From contig NZ_RKKE01000007.1 in NCBI RefSeq assembly GCF_003797125.1, positions 62,001 to 126,000 of the forward strand: a stretch of 64,000 bases of DNA. The letters are read 5' to 3'. The position numbers and the translations under genes were made by a program. The stretch comes from Shewanella frigidimarina. Its GTDB lineage: Bacteria > Pseudomonadota > Gammaproteobacteria > Enterobacterales > Shewanellaceae. Positions 36,678-46,339 of the stretch are shown here, in pieces. Each line of letters starts with the position of its first letter. Within the stretch, counting starts at the first letter, position 1. The notes beneath the pieces are model-generated. The model was not told the DNA's origin. It searched no databases and saw nothing but the letters and a program-made list of their open reading frames with translations.

Positions 36678-39085
36678 TGCAGCCCATATCGCTAACCGCG
36701 TTGCTATCTCCCATTGGGCGTTTTGTCTTATGGGTAATCTTGCTGCTGACAATGTTAGCCACTGGCTTAATACAATGGCAACAGGGCGCGCATATTCAAA
36801 CTGATATTTTGGCGATGTTGCCACATTTACAGCAAGACAAACTCACTGAAACAGCATTAAACAGAGTTGAACAGCAACTCGCAAACCAAGTGTATATTGC
36901 AGTAAAAGCCGATAATGACAACCAAGCTATCAGTGCCGCACAGCAACTGATGGATGTGCTAGATAAACAGCCTCAACAGCCCTTTATTCGCATTCGTAGC
37001 GGCGCGGATGATCATCTGCAAGACTTGGCTAAAGTGTATTTCGAACATCGCTTTACCCTACTCACCGCCGAGCAAGCTAAAGCGATTGAAACAGATAATT
37101 GGCGCCAACTGCTTAATGTGGCCCAAAATCAACTTTATAGCGCATTTGGTTTTGCCAACAGCCAATTGCTCAGCAATGACCCATTACTGATGTTTCCGGC
37201 CAACTTACTGGCGTTATCACCTAATAGTGCGCTGCGAAGCCAACAAGGCATTTTACTCACCGATACTAATCAGGGTGTGGCTGCAATTGTCATGGCCAAA
37301 GGCCGCGACAGTGCGTTTAGCCCGACCGCTCAGCAACAGCAAATACAAGCATTAAAGTCTGCGTTTAGCCAAGTGACGCAGCACTACCCTGATGTCAGTT
37401 TTCTTAAGGCTGGTGCGCTTTTTCATGCGATCGCCGCCACTGAGTCGGCCAAACAAGAAATCAGCCGAATTGGATTCATTTCCATGTTGGGGATTATCTT
37501 ATTAGTCTGGTTGGCCTTTCGGTCGATTATGCCGTTATTTGCCGCACTACTGACGTTAACAACTGGTGTGGTATTTGCGTTTGTCGCCACCTTAAGTATT
37601 TTCGGTGAGTTGCACTTACTGACACTAGTGTTTGGTACCAGCTTAATTGGTGTCGCCATAGATTACAGCTTTCACTTTTATTGCGAAAAACAAGCTCATC
37701 CCAATAACAACGCAACAGACACCTTAAAGCAGATTTTTCCGGCGCTCACTCTCGCCCTTGCAACCAGTGCCAGTGCCTTTATCGCCATTGGCTTTACGCC
37801 ATTTCCGGGAATGCAACAAGTGGCCGTCTTTTGTGCTGCTGGATTAATTGGTACCTACCTAACGTTGTTATTGGTGTTTCCATTACTGGGTAACCATGCG
37901 CTTAAATCGACGCCTGGATTAACCCTTGCCCAAGGTTATTTGGCGCTATTACAACGTATTTTCACCCCGAATAAATTGTGGCAAAAAATAGCTATAGCGG
38001 CTTTGCTCATTGGTTTGGCAACAATATTGTTTTTCGGTTTGTCACAAACGGATTCCAACGATGATATACGTCAGCTGCAACAAAGCCCTGAAGCCATCAC
38101 CACCGAAGAGAACCAACTAAGGCAACTGCTCAGCGGCGGCACCGACAACCAATTTATTTTAGTCAGTGGTCCCAGTGAACAAGCTTTATTACAAACATTA
38201 GAGCAATTGACACCAGTACTGGATAAAGCCATAACTGATGCTGAATTAGACCAAGCAATCAGTCTCAGCCGCTTTATACCTAGCATTGCCAAACAACAAC
38301 AACACTATCAGTTACAGCAGCAGCTTTATGGGCAACATTTAGACGAGATCATCAGCGAAATGGGCCTTGATGACAGCATAAGCACCAGTATGATTGCACA
38401 ACTTAATCACGCCGAATCAAAATGGTTAACCCCAACCATGGTACTAGCCAAAGCTAATGATGATTTACAAACCTTATGGCTTGGTGCGATTCCAACAACA
38501 GACAAACCCCAGCAATTTGGCGCCATAGTGTTACTCGGTGGCATACATTCGTTAGCCTCTCTTGAGCAACGGCTGACTGAACATAAATGGCCTTTAGGGC
38601 AAGTGAGGTTAATCGATAAGGTCGGTGATATATCCCATTTAATGGGCAAGTATCGCCAACTAACATTACAACTATTAATGTGGGTATTTGCCTTAGCTAG
38701 CCTAATTTTTAGCATTAAATACGGTATTAAGTTGGCATTCGCTATCGTCGCAGTCCCCGCTTTATCAGTACTGCTCACGCTAGCCTGTTTAGGCCTTGTC
38801 GGCTCGAGCATTAGCTTGTTTCACGCCTTAGCGCTTATTTTAGTGTTAGGCATTGGTATCGATTACAGCCTATTTTTTGCCGAGGCCAAGCACACTAGCC
38901 GCGGAGTGATGATGGCAATCTTTATGTCAGCCTGTTCAACACTATTGGCTTTTGGGTTGTTGGCGCTGAGTCAAACCCATGCCATTCACTTTTTTGGTTT
39001 AACGCTTCTTTTTGGGATCAGTTTTTCATTTTTACTGGCACCGTTTATTTCATTTATTACTAGGAAAACTGTAAATGCCATTTAG
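36677..39085 (+). CDS. apeM: MMPL/RND-family exporter, aryl polyene cluster
   Basis: The product has 802 residues. There are two repeats of one plus about five membrane helices, each separated by a large periplasmic loop. TM4-type motifs with buried acidic residues occur in GTSLIGVAIDYSFHFY and LVLGIGIDYSLFFAEAK; Asp in IDYS is the proton-coupling residue of the family. It is expected to extract the polyene lipid from the inner membrane and hand it to the LolA-like protein encoded just upstream. Confidence 0.88.
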   Translation: MQPISLTALLSPIGRFVLWVILLLTMLATGLIQWQQGAHIQTDILAMLPHLQQDKLTETALNRVEQQLANQVYIAVKADNDNQAISAAQQLMDVLDKQPQQPFIRIRSGADDHLQDLAKVYFEHRFTLLTAEQAKAIETDNWRQLLNVAQNQLYSAFGFANSQLLSNDPLLMFPANLLALSPNSALRSQQGILLTDTNQGVAAIVMAKGRDSAFSPTAQQQQIQALKSAFSQVTQHYPDVSFLKAGALFHAIAATESAKQEISRIGFISMLGIILLVWLAFRSIMPLFAALLTLTTGVVFAFVATLSIFGELHLLTLVFGTSLIGVAIDYSFHFYCEKQAHPNNNATDTLKQIFPALTLALATSASAFIAIGFTPFPGMQQVAVFCAAGLIGTYLTLLLVFPLLGNHALKSTPGLTLAQGYLALLQRIFTPNKLWQKIAIAALLIGLATILFFGLSQTDSNDDIRQLQQSPEAITTEENQLRQLLSGGTDNQFILVSGPSEQALLQTLEQLTPVLDKAITDAELDQAISLSRFIPSIAKQQQHYQLQQQLYGQHLDEIISEMGLDDSISTSMIAQLNHAESKWLTPTMVLAKANDDLQTLWLGAIPTTDKPQQFGAIVLLGGIHSLASLEQRLTEHKWPLGQVRLIDKVGDISHLMGKYRQLTLQLLMWVFALASLIFSIKYGIKLAFAIVAVPALSVLLTLACLGLVGSSISLFHALALILVLGIGIDYSLFFAEAKHTSRGVMMAIFMSACSTLLAFGLLALSQTHAIHFFGLTLLFGISFSFLLAPFISFITRKTVNAI

Positions 39086-40343
39086 TCATTCACATACAGT
39101 CAGCAACATGGACGTTGACGTTGCCATCATTGGCGCAGGCCCTTCTGGTGCCATTGCCGCAAGCCTTTTACGCCAACAAGGTCATCAGGTTGTTGTTATT
39201 GAAAAACAGCATTTTCCACGTTTTTCCATTGGCGAAAGTTTACTACCTTGTTGTATGCAATTTCTCGAACAAGCAGGCATGCTTGACGCCGTTAATCAGG
39301 CTGGATTTCAATTTAAAAATGGTGCAGCATTTCAGCACCAAGGGCGCTACACCACCTTTGACTTTACCGATAAATTTACCCCAGGCCCTGGGACTACGTT
39401 TCAAGTTCAACGGGCAGATTTTGATAAACTCCTAGCCGACACAGCTATCAGTCAAGGGGTTGAGATCCATTTTGGTCATCAAGTTGATGCGATTGATTTG
39501 ACTCATAATCCTCGCTTAACGGTAACGAATGACCGAGGTGCACAATATCAAGTGAATGCTAAATTTGTGCTCGATGCCAGCGGCTTTGGCCGAGTATTAC
39601 CGCGGTTACTGAACTTAGAGCAGCCATCAAACTTAGCGCCACGCAGCGCCATTTTCACCCATATTGAAGACAACATCAGCGATGCCCATTTTGATCGTAA
39701 TAAGATCTTAATCAGTGTTCATCCTCAACATAAGGATATCTGGTACTGGTTAATCCCTTTTAGCAATAACCGTTGCTCAATTGGCGTGGTGGCTGAGCCG
39801 CATTTACTCGAGCATTTATCCGGTAGCCTTGAACAACAATTGTTAGCGGTGATTAATGAAGAGCCAGAGCTACAGCAGTTACTGAGTAATGCCAATATTG
39901 TTCAGCCTTGTGCCACTCTCAAAGGTTATTCGGCTAATGTAACCACCTTAGCAACCAATAAGTTTGCTTTACTGGGTAATGCTGGCGAGTTCCTTGACCC
40001 AGTATTTTCATCCGGGGTGACGATTGCAATGCAGTCAGCATCAATGGCGGTTGCCTGTTTGAATAAGCAACTTAATGGCCAAACGGTTGATTGGAATAGC
40101 GAATACTCTGCGCCATTAATGCAAGGGGTTAACACCTTTAGAACCTATGTCCAAGCTTGGTATGACGGACGCTTTCAAGATGTCATTTTCTATCAGCAAG
40201 CTGACAACAAGATTAAACAAATGATCTGCTCAATTTTAGCAGGCTACGCTTGGGACATGAGCAACCCATTTGTAAAAGAGTCCGAACGACGCCTCAATAC
40301 CATTGTTGAATTATGTCAGGAGCCAAAGCCCAATGTTGCTTAA
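39075..40343 (+). CDS. FAD-dependent halogenase/oxidoreductase-like flavoprotein
   Basis: The product has 422 residues; AGGAAAA upstream supports the ATG at 39075, with an alternative at 39108. The FAD motif is IIGAGPSGAIAASLL. FPRFSIGESLLP follows, then Lys81 in GFQFKNGAAF, WYWLIP at 223-228 (WxWxIP pattern of flavin-dependent halogenases) and GNAGEFLDPVFSSGV. These features fit the halogenase/geranylgeranyl-reductase-like superfamily. It might halogenate or oxidise the aryl head. It is an extra gene relative to the enterobacterial cluster. Activity is not proven by motifs. Confidence 0.72.
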   Translation: MPFSHSHTVSNMDVDVAIIGAGPSGAIAASLLRQQGHQVVVIEKQHFPRFSIGESLLPCCMQFLEQAGMLDAVNQAGFQFKNGAAFQHQGRYTTFDFTDKFTPGPGTTFQVQRADFDKLLADTAISQGVEIHFGHQVDAIDLTHNPRLTVTNDRGAQYQVNAKFVLDASGFGRVLPRLLNLEQPSNLAPRSAIFTHIEDNISDAHFDRNKILISVHPQHKDIWYWLIPFSNNRCSIGVVAEPHLLEHLSGSLEQQLLAVINEEPELQQLLSNANIVQPCATLKGYSANVTTLATNKFALLGNAGEFLDPVFSSGVTIAMQSASMAVACLNKQLNGQTVDWNSEYSAPLMQGVNTFRTYVQAWYDGRFQDVIFYQQADNKIKQMICSILAGYAWDMSNPFVKESERRLNTIVELCQEPKPNVA

Positions 40344-40953
40344 TCTGCTGGGGCGTTCTGCGGGGATAATATTGCTTCGCGTGGTGGCGCTATTACTGCT
40401 AAGCCTATTAAGTGCTTGTAGCCAACAAATCGAGCGGCAAACTTGTGTCCCACTCGCCAGTGAAGCACAATATTGCCTAAGCTCAGCCGCTGCGCTGTTA
40501 ACAACGTCACCGCAGCAAGACATCAGCTTAAGCCAAATGGTCAGCTTTACCCATGGGCAAGAAAATCATGAGTTATTAACCCAGCTGGAGCTTAATTCCC
40601 TACAGATGACGTTAGTGGGATTAGCGCCACTTGGGCAAGCATTATTCACGTTAGTGTACGATGGCCAAACCCTGCAAAGTCAGCAAAGCCTGTTATTAGG
40701 TGAGCAATTTAAAGCAGAGTATTTAATGGCAATAATGCAGTTGATTTACTGGCCAACGGAGCAAGTTAATCAACATTTAACCGGCGGTGAATTAGTCACT
40801 ATGGCATGTGATATGCCGTTATGTAAGCAACTTATTGATGCCAGTGGAGCCTTAATCACGATAACGTATAGCGATATCGACCCGTGGTTAGCGCAAGTGA
40901 ATGTCGACATCGATGCCGCCGATATTCATATGCAAATAAACCCAATTGACTAA
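40333..40953 (+). CDS. apeN: DUF3261 lipoprotein, aryl polyene cluster
   Basis: The ATG at 40333 has AGGAG ten bases upstream and gives 206 residues; an upstream ATG at 40303 is possible. The signal peptide ends in LLSLLSAC, a lipobox with Cys after Ala. The remainder is a beta-rich domain with two Cys in MACDMPLCKQL. DUF3261 lipoproteins are regular members of aryl polyene clusters. It may accept the product at the outer membrane, in a LolB-like role, which is inference. Confidence 0.75.
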   Translation: MLLNLLGRSAGIILLRVVALLLLSLLSACSQQIERQTCVPLASEAQYCLSSAAALLTTSPQQDISLSQMVSFTHGQENHELLTQLELNSLQMTLVGLAPLGQALFTLVYDGQTLQSQQSLLLGEQFKAEYLMAIMQLIYWPTEQVNQHLTGGELVTMACDMPLCKQLIDASGALITITYSDIDPWLAQVNVDIDAADIHMQINPID

Positions 40954-41043
40954 CTAATTAACTAACTGATTGAATAACAGATTAATAAACAAGTGCTCCA
41001 GCATAATCCAATAAACCGAGATAAATAGGCCATCAAACTAAAC

Positions 41044-42246
41044 ATGAACAGTCGCATAGCAATAACTCACATCGGATTGTGTACACCTCTGGGCAACTCG
41101 CCAGAAGAGGTGCTGCCGCGTCTCATTAGCGGTGATATCAGTGCTATGCAATGGCGCGATAATTTATTGTTCGATGCGCCTACATTAGTCGGTTGCGTCG
41201 ATGACAAACGGTTAATAGAAATTGCCGATCATCTGAGTTTATTTGCTTGCCGTAATAATCGTTTATTAAACACTGCCGCCCAGCAACTTGTGCCCGCAAT
41301 AGAGCAAGCTAAGCAGCGTTTTGGATCGGAGAGGATAGGGGTGGTATTAGGCACCAGCACCTCTGGCATTTCCAAAGGCGAAGCGGCATTAAAATATCAG
41401 CTTGAACATGGCAATTTTCCCCCGAGTTACCATTACTCGCAGCAGGAACTGGGTAGCCCCAGTGATTATTTAAAACAGTTGTTTGAACTGTCAGGCCCTT
41501 GTTATACCGTATCTACAGCGTGTTCATCGAGTGCCAAAGTATTTGCCAGTGCCCAGCGGTTACTCAATGCGAATATGTGCGATATGGTAATTGTGGGGGG
41601 GGTAGACAGCTTGTGTCAGTTAACCGTTAATGGCTTTGCCGCATTAGAATCGGTATCCAAAGGCCATTGCAATCCGTTTAGTCGCCATCGTGATGGGATT
41701 AATATTGGTGAAGGGGCAGCCTTATTTACCTTAGAACGTGGCCAAAGTGACGTCATGTTGGCTGGGATCGGCGAGTCTGCCGATGCACACCATATTTCAG
41801 CACCACACCCGCAAGGATTAGGCGCTATTGCCGCCATACAACAAGCCCTAACAGAAGCCAACATTACTGCCGAACAAATCGATTATCTCAACCTCCACGG
41901 CACAGCCACACCCAAAAATGATGCCATGGAATCACGTGCGGTCACTGCAGTGTTTGGCCATTCACTACCAGCCTGCAGCTCAACCAAACCGCTCACAGGC
42001 CATACTTTAGGTGCTGCAGGGGCGATTGAAGCTGCCTTTTGCTATTTATTATTAAGCCCACTTAACCATGATAAGCGTTTGCCACCGCATATCTGGGATG
42101 GGCAGCAAGATGCTAATGACCCTAATATCGCTCTCATTAGCGCCAACAATAATTCTAGCCTTAATCAGCTCAATTTTATTATGAGTAATTCATTTGCCTT
42201 TGGCGGCAGTAATGCCAGCCTGATTTTTTGTCGAAAGGATGCCTAG
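41044..42246 (+). CDS. apeO: beta-ketoacyl-ACP synthase, aryl polyene cluster
   Basis: The product has 400 residues and the full KS triad: Cys in VSTACSSSAKV, His in NLHGTATPKNDAMES, His in TKPLTGHTLGAAG. It elongates the polyene chain by condensing malonyl-ACP, probably as a heterodimer with the Cys-less protein encoded at 27590. It follows a 90-base gap, the longest inside the cluster, which might hold an internal promoter. Confidence 0.87.
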   Translation: MNSRIAITHIGLCTPLGNSPEEVLPRLISGDISAMQWRDNLLFDAPTLVGCVDDKRLIEIADHLSLFACRNNRLLNTAAQQLVPAIEQAKQRFGSERIGVVLGTSTSGISKGEAALKYQLEHGNFPPSYHYSQQELGSPSDYLKQLFELSGPCYTVSTACSSSAKVFASAQRLLNANMCDMVIVGGVDSLCQLTVNGFAALESVSKGHCNPFSRHRDGINIGEGAALFTLERGQSDVMLAGIGESADAHHISAPHPQGLGAIAAIQQALTEANITAEQIDYLNLHGTATPKNDAMESRAVTAVFGHSLPACSSTKPLTGHTLGAAGAIEAAFCYLLLSPLNHDKRLPPHIWDGQQDANDPNIALISANNNSSLNQLNFIMSNSFAFGGSNASLIFCRKDA

Positions 42247-42250
42247 TTTC

Positions 42251-42742
42251 ATGTCAATAGCCACTGCAACGCCGGCGATGTTAGCGCAAGATATAAGTAC
42301 TTTTATTCCACACCGTGCACCAATGATCTTAATTGATAATGTCTTAGAACATCGCCCAGACTGCTTAATCACCGCAACCCATATTAGCCCTAATAGTGCC
42401 TATTTCGACGTCCAACTCAATGGCGTGCCAAATTACGTTGGCATCGAGTATATGGCCCAAAGTATTGCTGCGTTAGCGGGTGTTGAAGCCTTACTGCGCG
42501 ACGATGATATCCGAGTCGGTTTTTTACTCGGCACCCGCAAACTGCAAATGCATATCGACACATTTACCTTGGGTGAGTCTTATCGCACTCAGGTCACTCG
42601 GCTGTATCAGGAAGAGTCTGGATTAGCGGTATTTGATTGCCAAATTTATCATCACCAGACGTTAGTGGCTGCGGCCAATGTCAATGTATTCCAACCACAA
42701 GACACCCAAGCCTATATTGATGAAAGCCAAGCCGACGGTTAA
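42251..42742 (+). CDS. apeP: second 3-hydroxyacyl-ACP dehydratase-like protein, aryl polyene cluster
   Basis: The chosen ATG gives 163 residues; another in-frame ATG at 42239 lacks room for a Shine-Dalgarno. The hotdog pattern FIPHRAPMILIDNVLEH resembles the FabZ N-terminus (PHRxPFLLVD), and VGIEYMAQSIAALAG is the central helix. It lacks the GHFP motif of the dehydratase at 31660, so the two may work as a pair. It is four bases past the preceding stop. Confidence 0.8.
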   Translation: MSIATATPAMLAQDISTFIPHRAPMILIDNVLEHRPDCLITATHISPNSAYFDVQLNGVPNYVGIEYMAQSIAALAGVEALLRDDDIRVGFLLGTRKLQMHIDTFTLGESYRTQVTRLYQEESGLAVFDCQIYHHQTLVAAANVNVFQPQDTQAYIDESQADG

Positions 42743-42805
42743 GCATGATCAACAAACCTTTTGACACCCCATTGGAGTTCCTCGAATCAATCACGGAGAG
42801 ACATT

Positions 42806-43531
42806 TTGAATAATAGAGTATTAGTTACCGGTTCCAGCCGAGGAATAGGCAAAGCCATCGCAATTAAATTAGCCGAGAATGGTTTTGATATTGCACTGCA
42901 TTTTCACAGCAATTATGCTGCCGCAGCCCAAGTACAAAAAACCTTATTAGATCTTGGTGTGCAAGTTAGTTTACTGCAATTTGATATTGCCGATCGCCAA
43001 GCGGTTAAGCTTGCTATCGAAACGGACATTGCCGAAAATGGTGCCTATTATGGCGTGATTCTTAATGCGGGTATTAATCGCGATACCGCCTTCCCTGCGA
43101 TGACCGAAGATGAATGGGACAGTGTGATCCACACTAACCTTGATGGTTTTTATAATGTTATCCACCCTACAGTTATGCCAATGGTACAAGCACGTAAAGG
43201 TGGACGTATTATCACCCTAGCCTCGGTGTCAGGCATTGCAGGTAATCGTGGCCAGGTGAACTACAGCGCCTCAAAAGCGGGAATTATTGGCGCCACTAAA
43301 GCATTGTCGCTTGAGTTAGCTAAGCGAAAAATCACCGTCAATTGTATCGCACCGGGGTTAATTGAAACCGATATGGTCACCGATATTTCAACCGATATTG
43401 TCAATCAAATAGTACCGATGAAACGCATGGGCAAACCCAGTGAAATTGCAGGTCTTGCAAATTTCTTATTATCAGACGATGCCGCCTACATAACTCGCCA
43501 AGTGATCTCCGTTAACGGAGGCATGATATGA
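42806..43531 (+). CDS. apeQ: 3-oxoacyl-ACP reductase (FabG-like SDR), aryl polyene cluster
   Basis: A TTG at 42806, five bases after GGAGAG, gives 241 residues, the usual FabG length; the longer frame from 42761 adds an atypical N-terminus. The NADP motif is GSSRGIGKAIA, the catalytic Ser is in SVSGIAG, and YSASKAGIIGA holds Tyr and Lys. It reduces the 3-keto group during each elongation round. The stop overlaps the next start by four bases. Confidence 0.88.
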   Translation: MNNRVLVTGSSRGIGKAIAIKLAENGFDIALHFHSNYAAAAQVQKTLLDLGVQVSLLQFDIADRQAVKLAIETDIAENGAYYGVILNAGINRDTAFPAMTEDEWDSVIHTNLDGFYNVIHPTVMPMVQARKGGRIITLASVSGIAGNRGQVNYSASKAGIIGATKALSLELAKRKITVNCIAPGLIETDMVTDISTDIVNQIVPMKRMGKPSEIAGLANFLLSDDAAYITRQVISVNGGMI

Positions 43532-44754
43532 AGCGTGTAGTCGTTACCGGCATGGGCGGAATTTCCGCATTAGGCCAAGACTGGCAACAAATTAAAGCTA
43601 GACTATTAGCCAAACATAACTGCGTTATTCGCATGGATGAATGGGATCGCTACCCAGGTCTAAATACTCGACTGGCAGCTCCAGTGACTGATTTTTCTCT
43701 GCCCACCCATTATTCACGTAAAAAGATCCGCTCTATGGGGCGAGTATCCATGATGGCGACACGTGCCAGTGAATTAGCGCTTGAAGATGCAGGTTTGTTG
43801 AACGATCCCATCCTAAACTCCGGTCTAGCTGGCGTGGCCTACGGCTCATCTACAGGCAGTACCGATCCGATTATGGGCTTTGGCGACATGTTAAAAACTG
43901 GCGAAATGTCGGGGTTAACCGCCACCAGTTATATCCGTATGATGGCCCACACTACCGCAGTTAATATTGGGGTGTTCTTTGGCCTACAAGGCCGTATTCA
44001 CACCACAAGCAGTGCGTGCACTTCTGCTAGTCAAGGCATTGGCTATGCTTATGAAGCGATTAAATATGGCATGCAAACCATTATGCTCGCGGGCGGCGGT
44101 GAAGAGCTTTGCCCTACCGAGGCGGTTGTGTTTGATACTTTGTATGCCACCAGCACCAAAAATGATACTCCAGAGCTAACGCCGCGCCCATTTGACAAGA
44201 ACCGCGATGGTTTGGTTATCGGTGAAGGTGCTTGTACTTTGATATTAGAAGAGCTTGAACATGCTCAAGCCCGTGGTGCTAATATTTATGCTGAGTTGGT
44301 TGGTTTTGGCACCAATTCAGATGGCCAACACGTCACTCAACCCAATGCTAACACCATGGAAGTGGCGATTCGTTTAGCCTTAAAAGATGCCCAATTATCG
44401 GCGCAAGACATCGGTTATATCAGTGCTCATGGCACCGCAACCGATCGCGGTGATATAGCAGAAACTGCCGCGACTCACGCAGTATTTGGTGCAGAAACGC
44501 CCATCTCTTCATTAAAGAGTTATACCGGTCATACCCTAGGCGCTTGTGGTTCATTGGAAGCATGGAGCAGTATTAACATGATGAATGAAGGCTGGTTTGT
44601 ACCAACACTCAATCTTAATGATGTTGACCCTGAATGCGCCCCGCTGGATTATATTAAAGACGATATTCGTCATATCGACACCGACTACATTATGAGTAAC
44701 AACTTTGCCTTTGGTGGCATTAATACTTCATTAATTTTTAAACGTTGGCGTTAA
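43528..44754 (+). CDS. apeR: beta-ketoacyl-ACP synthase II-like, aryl polyene cluster
   Basis: The product has 408 residues. The KS triad is Cys in TSSACTSASQGIG, His in SAHGTATDRGD, His in KSYTGHTLGACG. It is the second complete ketosynthase of the cluster and may start chains by condensing the aryl starter or assist elongation. It is the last gene of the operon, facing the chemotaxis receptor gene across a strong terminator. Confidence 0.88.
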   Translation: MKRVVVTGMGGISALGQDWQQIKARLLAKHNCVIRMDEWDRYPGLNTRLAAPVTDFSLPTHYSRKKIRSMGRVSMMATRASELALEDAGLLNDPILNSGLAGVAYGSSTGSTDPIMGFGDMLKTGEMSGLTATSYIRMMAHTTAVNIGVFFGLQGRIHTTSSACTSASQGIGYAYEAIKYGMQTIMLAGGGEELCPTEAVVFDTLYATSTKNDTPELTPRPFDKNRDGLVIGEGACTLILEELEHAQARGANIYAELVGFGTNSDGQHVTQPNANTMEVAIRLALKDAQLSAQDIGYISAHGTATDRGDIAETAATHAVFGAETPISSLKSYTGHTLGACGSLEAWSSINMMNEGWFVPTLNLNDVDPECAPLDYIKDDIRHIDTDYIMSNNFAFGGINTSLIFKRWR

Positions 44755-44794
44755 TTGCATAAGAGCATCGTCCCAACTTAGCAGCCAAATAAAA

Positions 44795-44828
44795 CAGGCG
44801 AAAGCGATGCTTTCGCCTGTATTTTTTT
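44795..44828. terminator. bidirectional terminator between the aryl polyene operon and the chemotaxis receptor
   Basis: A perfect 11-bp stem (CAGGCGAAAGC / GCTTTCGCCTG) with a GAT loop is followed by TATTTTTTT. It marks the end of the aryl polyene operon and, in the other direction, of the receptor gene. Confidence 0.92.
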
Positions 44829-46329
44829 ACACCTTGTAAGCCGCAGCTTTGGTTTGATAGTCTTGAGTAATCTGTTTCATTTCTACCGCGCCACCAGCCA
44901 GCTTTTGAACTTGTGCCGATAACAGTACAACTGCTTGAGCGTTGTCCAAAATCTCCGATCCTATTTGAGTCAATCTATCTGCTTGTTGTTGTGTACCATT
45001 TGCCACATTGTGGCTCAAGGTCGCCACTTGACCAATTTGGGCTGAACGTTGCTCAAGCCCTTTGGCTATGCCACTGGTATGAAATACATTTTGCGTCGTA
45101 CGCTGTTTGCCTTGATCCATTGATTCAACGGTTTTTAGCATGCTGATATTCAAACGACTCAATACTTTTTCAATGCCATCGGTCGATTGACTGGTACGCT
45201 TTGCTAAAGTGCGAACTTCATCTGCCACCACCGCAAAACCTCGACCACTCTCACCCGCTCTAGCCGCTTCAATCGCCGCATTTAACGCCAGTAAGTTAGT
45301 TTGATCTGAAATACTACGAATAGCCTGTAGCAATGTGGTGATAGCACTAATATCCGTGGTTAAATCGGTCATTGATTCTGCCACTTCTATCATATTAGTT
45401 TCTAGCGCCTGCATGTCTTTCATAATGCTTAGTGCGCTTTGGCTATCACCAAGACTTGAGGTAGCCCCTTCTTTGGCCTGATCCGCTGATATTTGAGTGT
45501 CATGGGCCATTTGTTGAAAATTGTCGATCACATCTTGAGTCGACTCGGCAATCATTCTAGCTTGATCATTTTGCTGTTGTACTGCTTGCTGGGTTTGATC
45601 GCTCAGGCTCATTAAATTGTCGGAAGTACTTGCCATTTTCACAGCAATATCGCGATAGTCGTTAAACAATTGCGACAACTCTTCCAGCATCAAATTAAAG
45701 GACATTTCTGCCTGAGTATCGGCTGAAGGTAACCGAATCGATAAATCTTTATGCTGTGAAATATGTTGAATTGCACCAGCAATACGTTGATTGGCCAGTG
45801 AATCAGTACGCATAAACAAGGCAATACGAATAAGAATAAAGGTTTCAATCGCAGCAAACAAAGCATGAACTAACATTATGGTCCAGTTACAATTACCGGC
45901 AAAAATCATTAACTGTGTACCTAATACTTCAATATCTTGCAATTGAATATAGGTCATAAGAATATGGTGTATTGCCACCGTCAACAAAGCAGCCAATAAC
46001 GGCTGCCAGCGTAAATAAATAAGAAATACGCCCATGGTGGCAAAGATATGAAAGTGCATTTCAATCATACCCATTTGGCTTTGAATCAGTAATCCTGACA
46101 CCGTCATCATAATTACTGCACCAACTATCGCAAATAACTCAGTCCCTTTCAGCAAGCTGTAACTCAACTGTACTATAACTAAAATAGCTATCGCTGCAGT
46201 AATACTAAATGTCAGCATTTGGGCACCAAAAAATCCACTGACGACTAATAATGGGGCCTGCAACATCAACAACCGATAGATATATAAATCATGTTTTTTG
46301 AGTAATGTTACAGTTTGAGCATCATTCAT
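44827..46329 (-). CDS. methyl-accepting chemotaxis protein with a histidine-rich membrane sensor
   Basis: The chosen ATG at 46329, with AGG upstream, gives 500 residues; an in-frame start at 46374 lies inside the preceding gene. Residues 15-175 form about six membrane helices with no large periplasmic domain, and carry MIEMHFHIF (His92, His94), IHH (121-122) and [10 protein letters not shown] (His155). The cytoplasmic part is a canonical signalling hairpin with [20 protein letters not shown]. No HAMP domain is obvious. The membrane histidines suggest metal or haem binding. It overlaps the SCO1-like gene end by a few bases beyond the shared junction. Confidence 0.87.
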   Translation of the reverse strand: MNDAQTVTLLKKHDLYIYRLLMLQAPLLVVSGFFGAQMLTFSITAAIAILVIVQLSYSLLKGTELFAIVGAVIMMTVSGLLIQSQMGMIEMHFHIFATMGVFLIYLRWQPLLAALLTVAIHHILMTYIQLQDIEVLGTQLMIFAGNCNWTIMLVHALFAAIETFILIRIALFMRTDSLANQRIAGAIQHISQHKDLSIRLPSADTQAEMSFNLMLEELSQLFNDYRDIAVKMASTSDNLMSLSDQTQQAVQQQNDQARMIAESTQDVIDNFQQMAHDTQISADQAKEGATSSLGDSQSALSIMKDMQALETNMIEVAESMTDLTTDISAITTLLQAIRSISDQTNLLALNAAIEAARAGESGRGFAVVADEVRTLAKRTSQSTDGIEKVLSRLNISMLKTVESMDQGKQRTTQNVFHTSGIAKGLEQRSAQIGQVATLSHNVANGTQQQADRLTQIGSEILDNAQAVVLLSAQVQKLAGGAVEMKQITQDYQTKAAAYKV

Positions 46330-46339
46330 ATATTTAAAC

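Noticed and set aside
38407-38811. Antisense open frame of 134 codons within the MMPL pump gene
   Set aside because: It lies wholly inside a well-supported gene in the opposite direction, has no ribosome-binding site and reads as low-complexity; it is a shadow.
42806-44754. Primary fatty-acid synthesis genes fabG and fabF
   Set aside because: The enzymes are of that type, but their position at the end of an aryl polyene operon and lack of fabD/acpP neighbours argue for cluster-specific roles.
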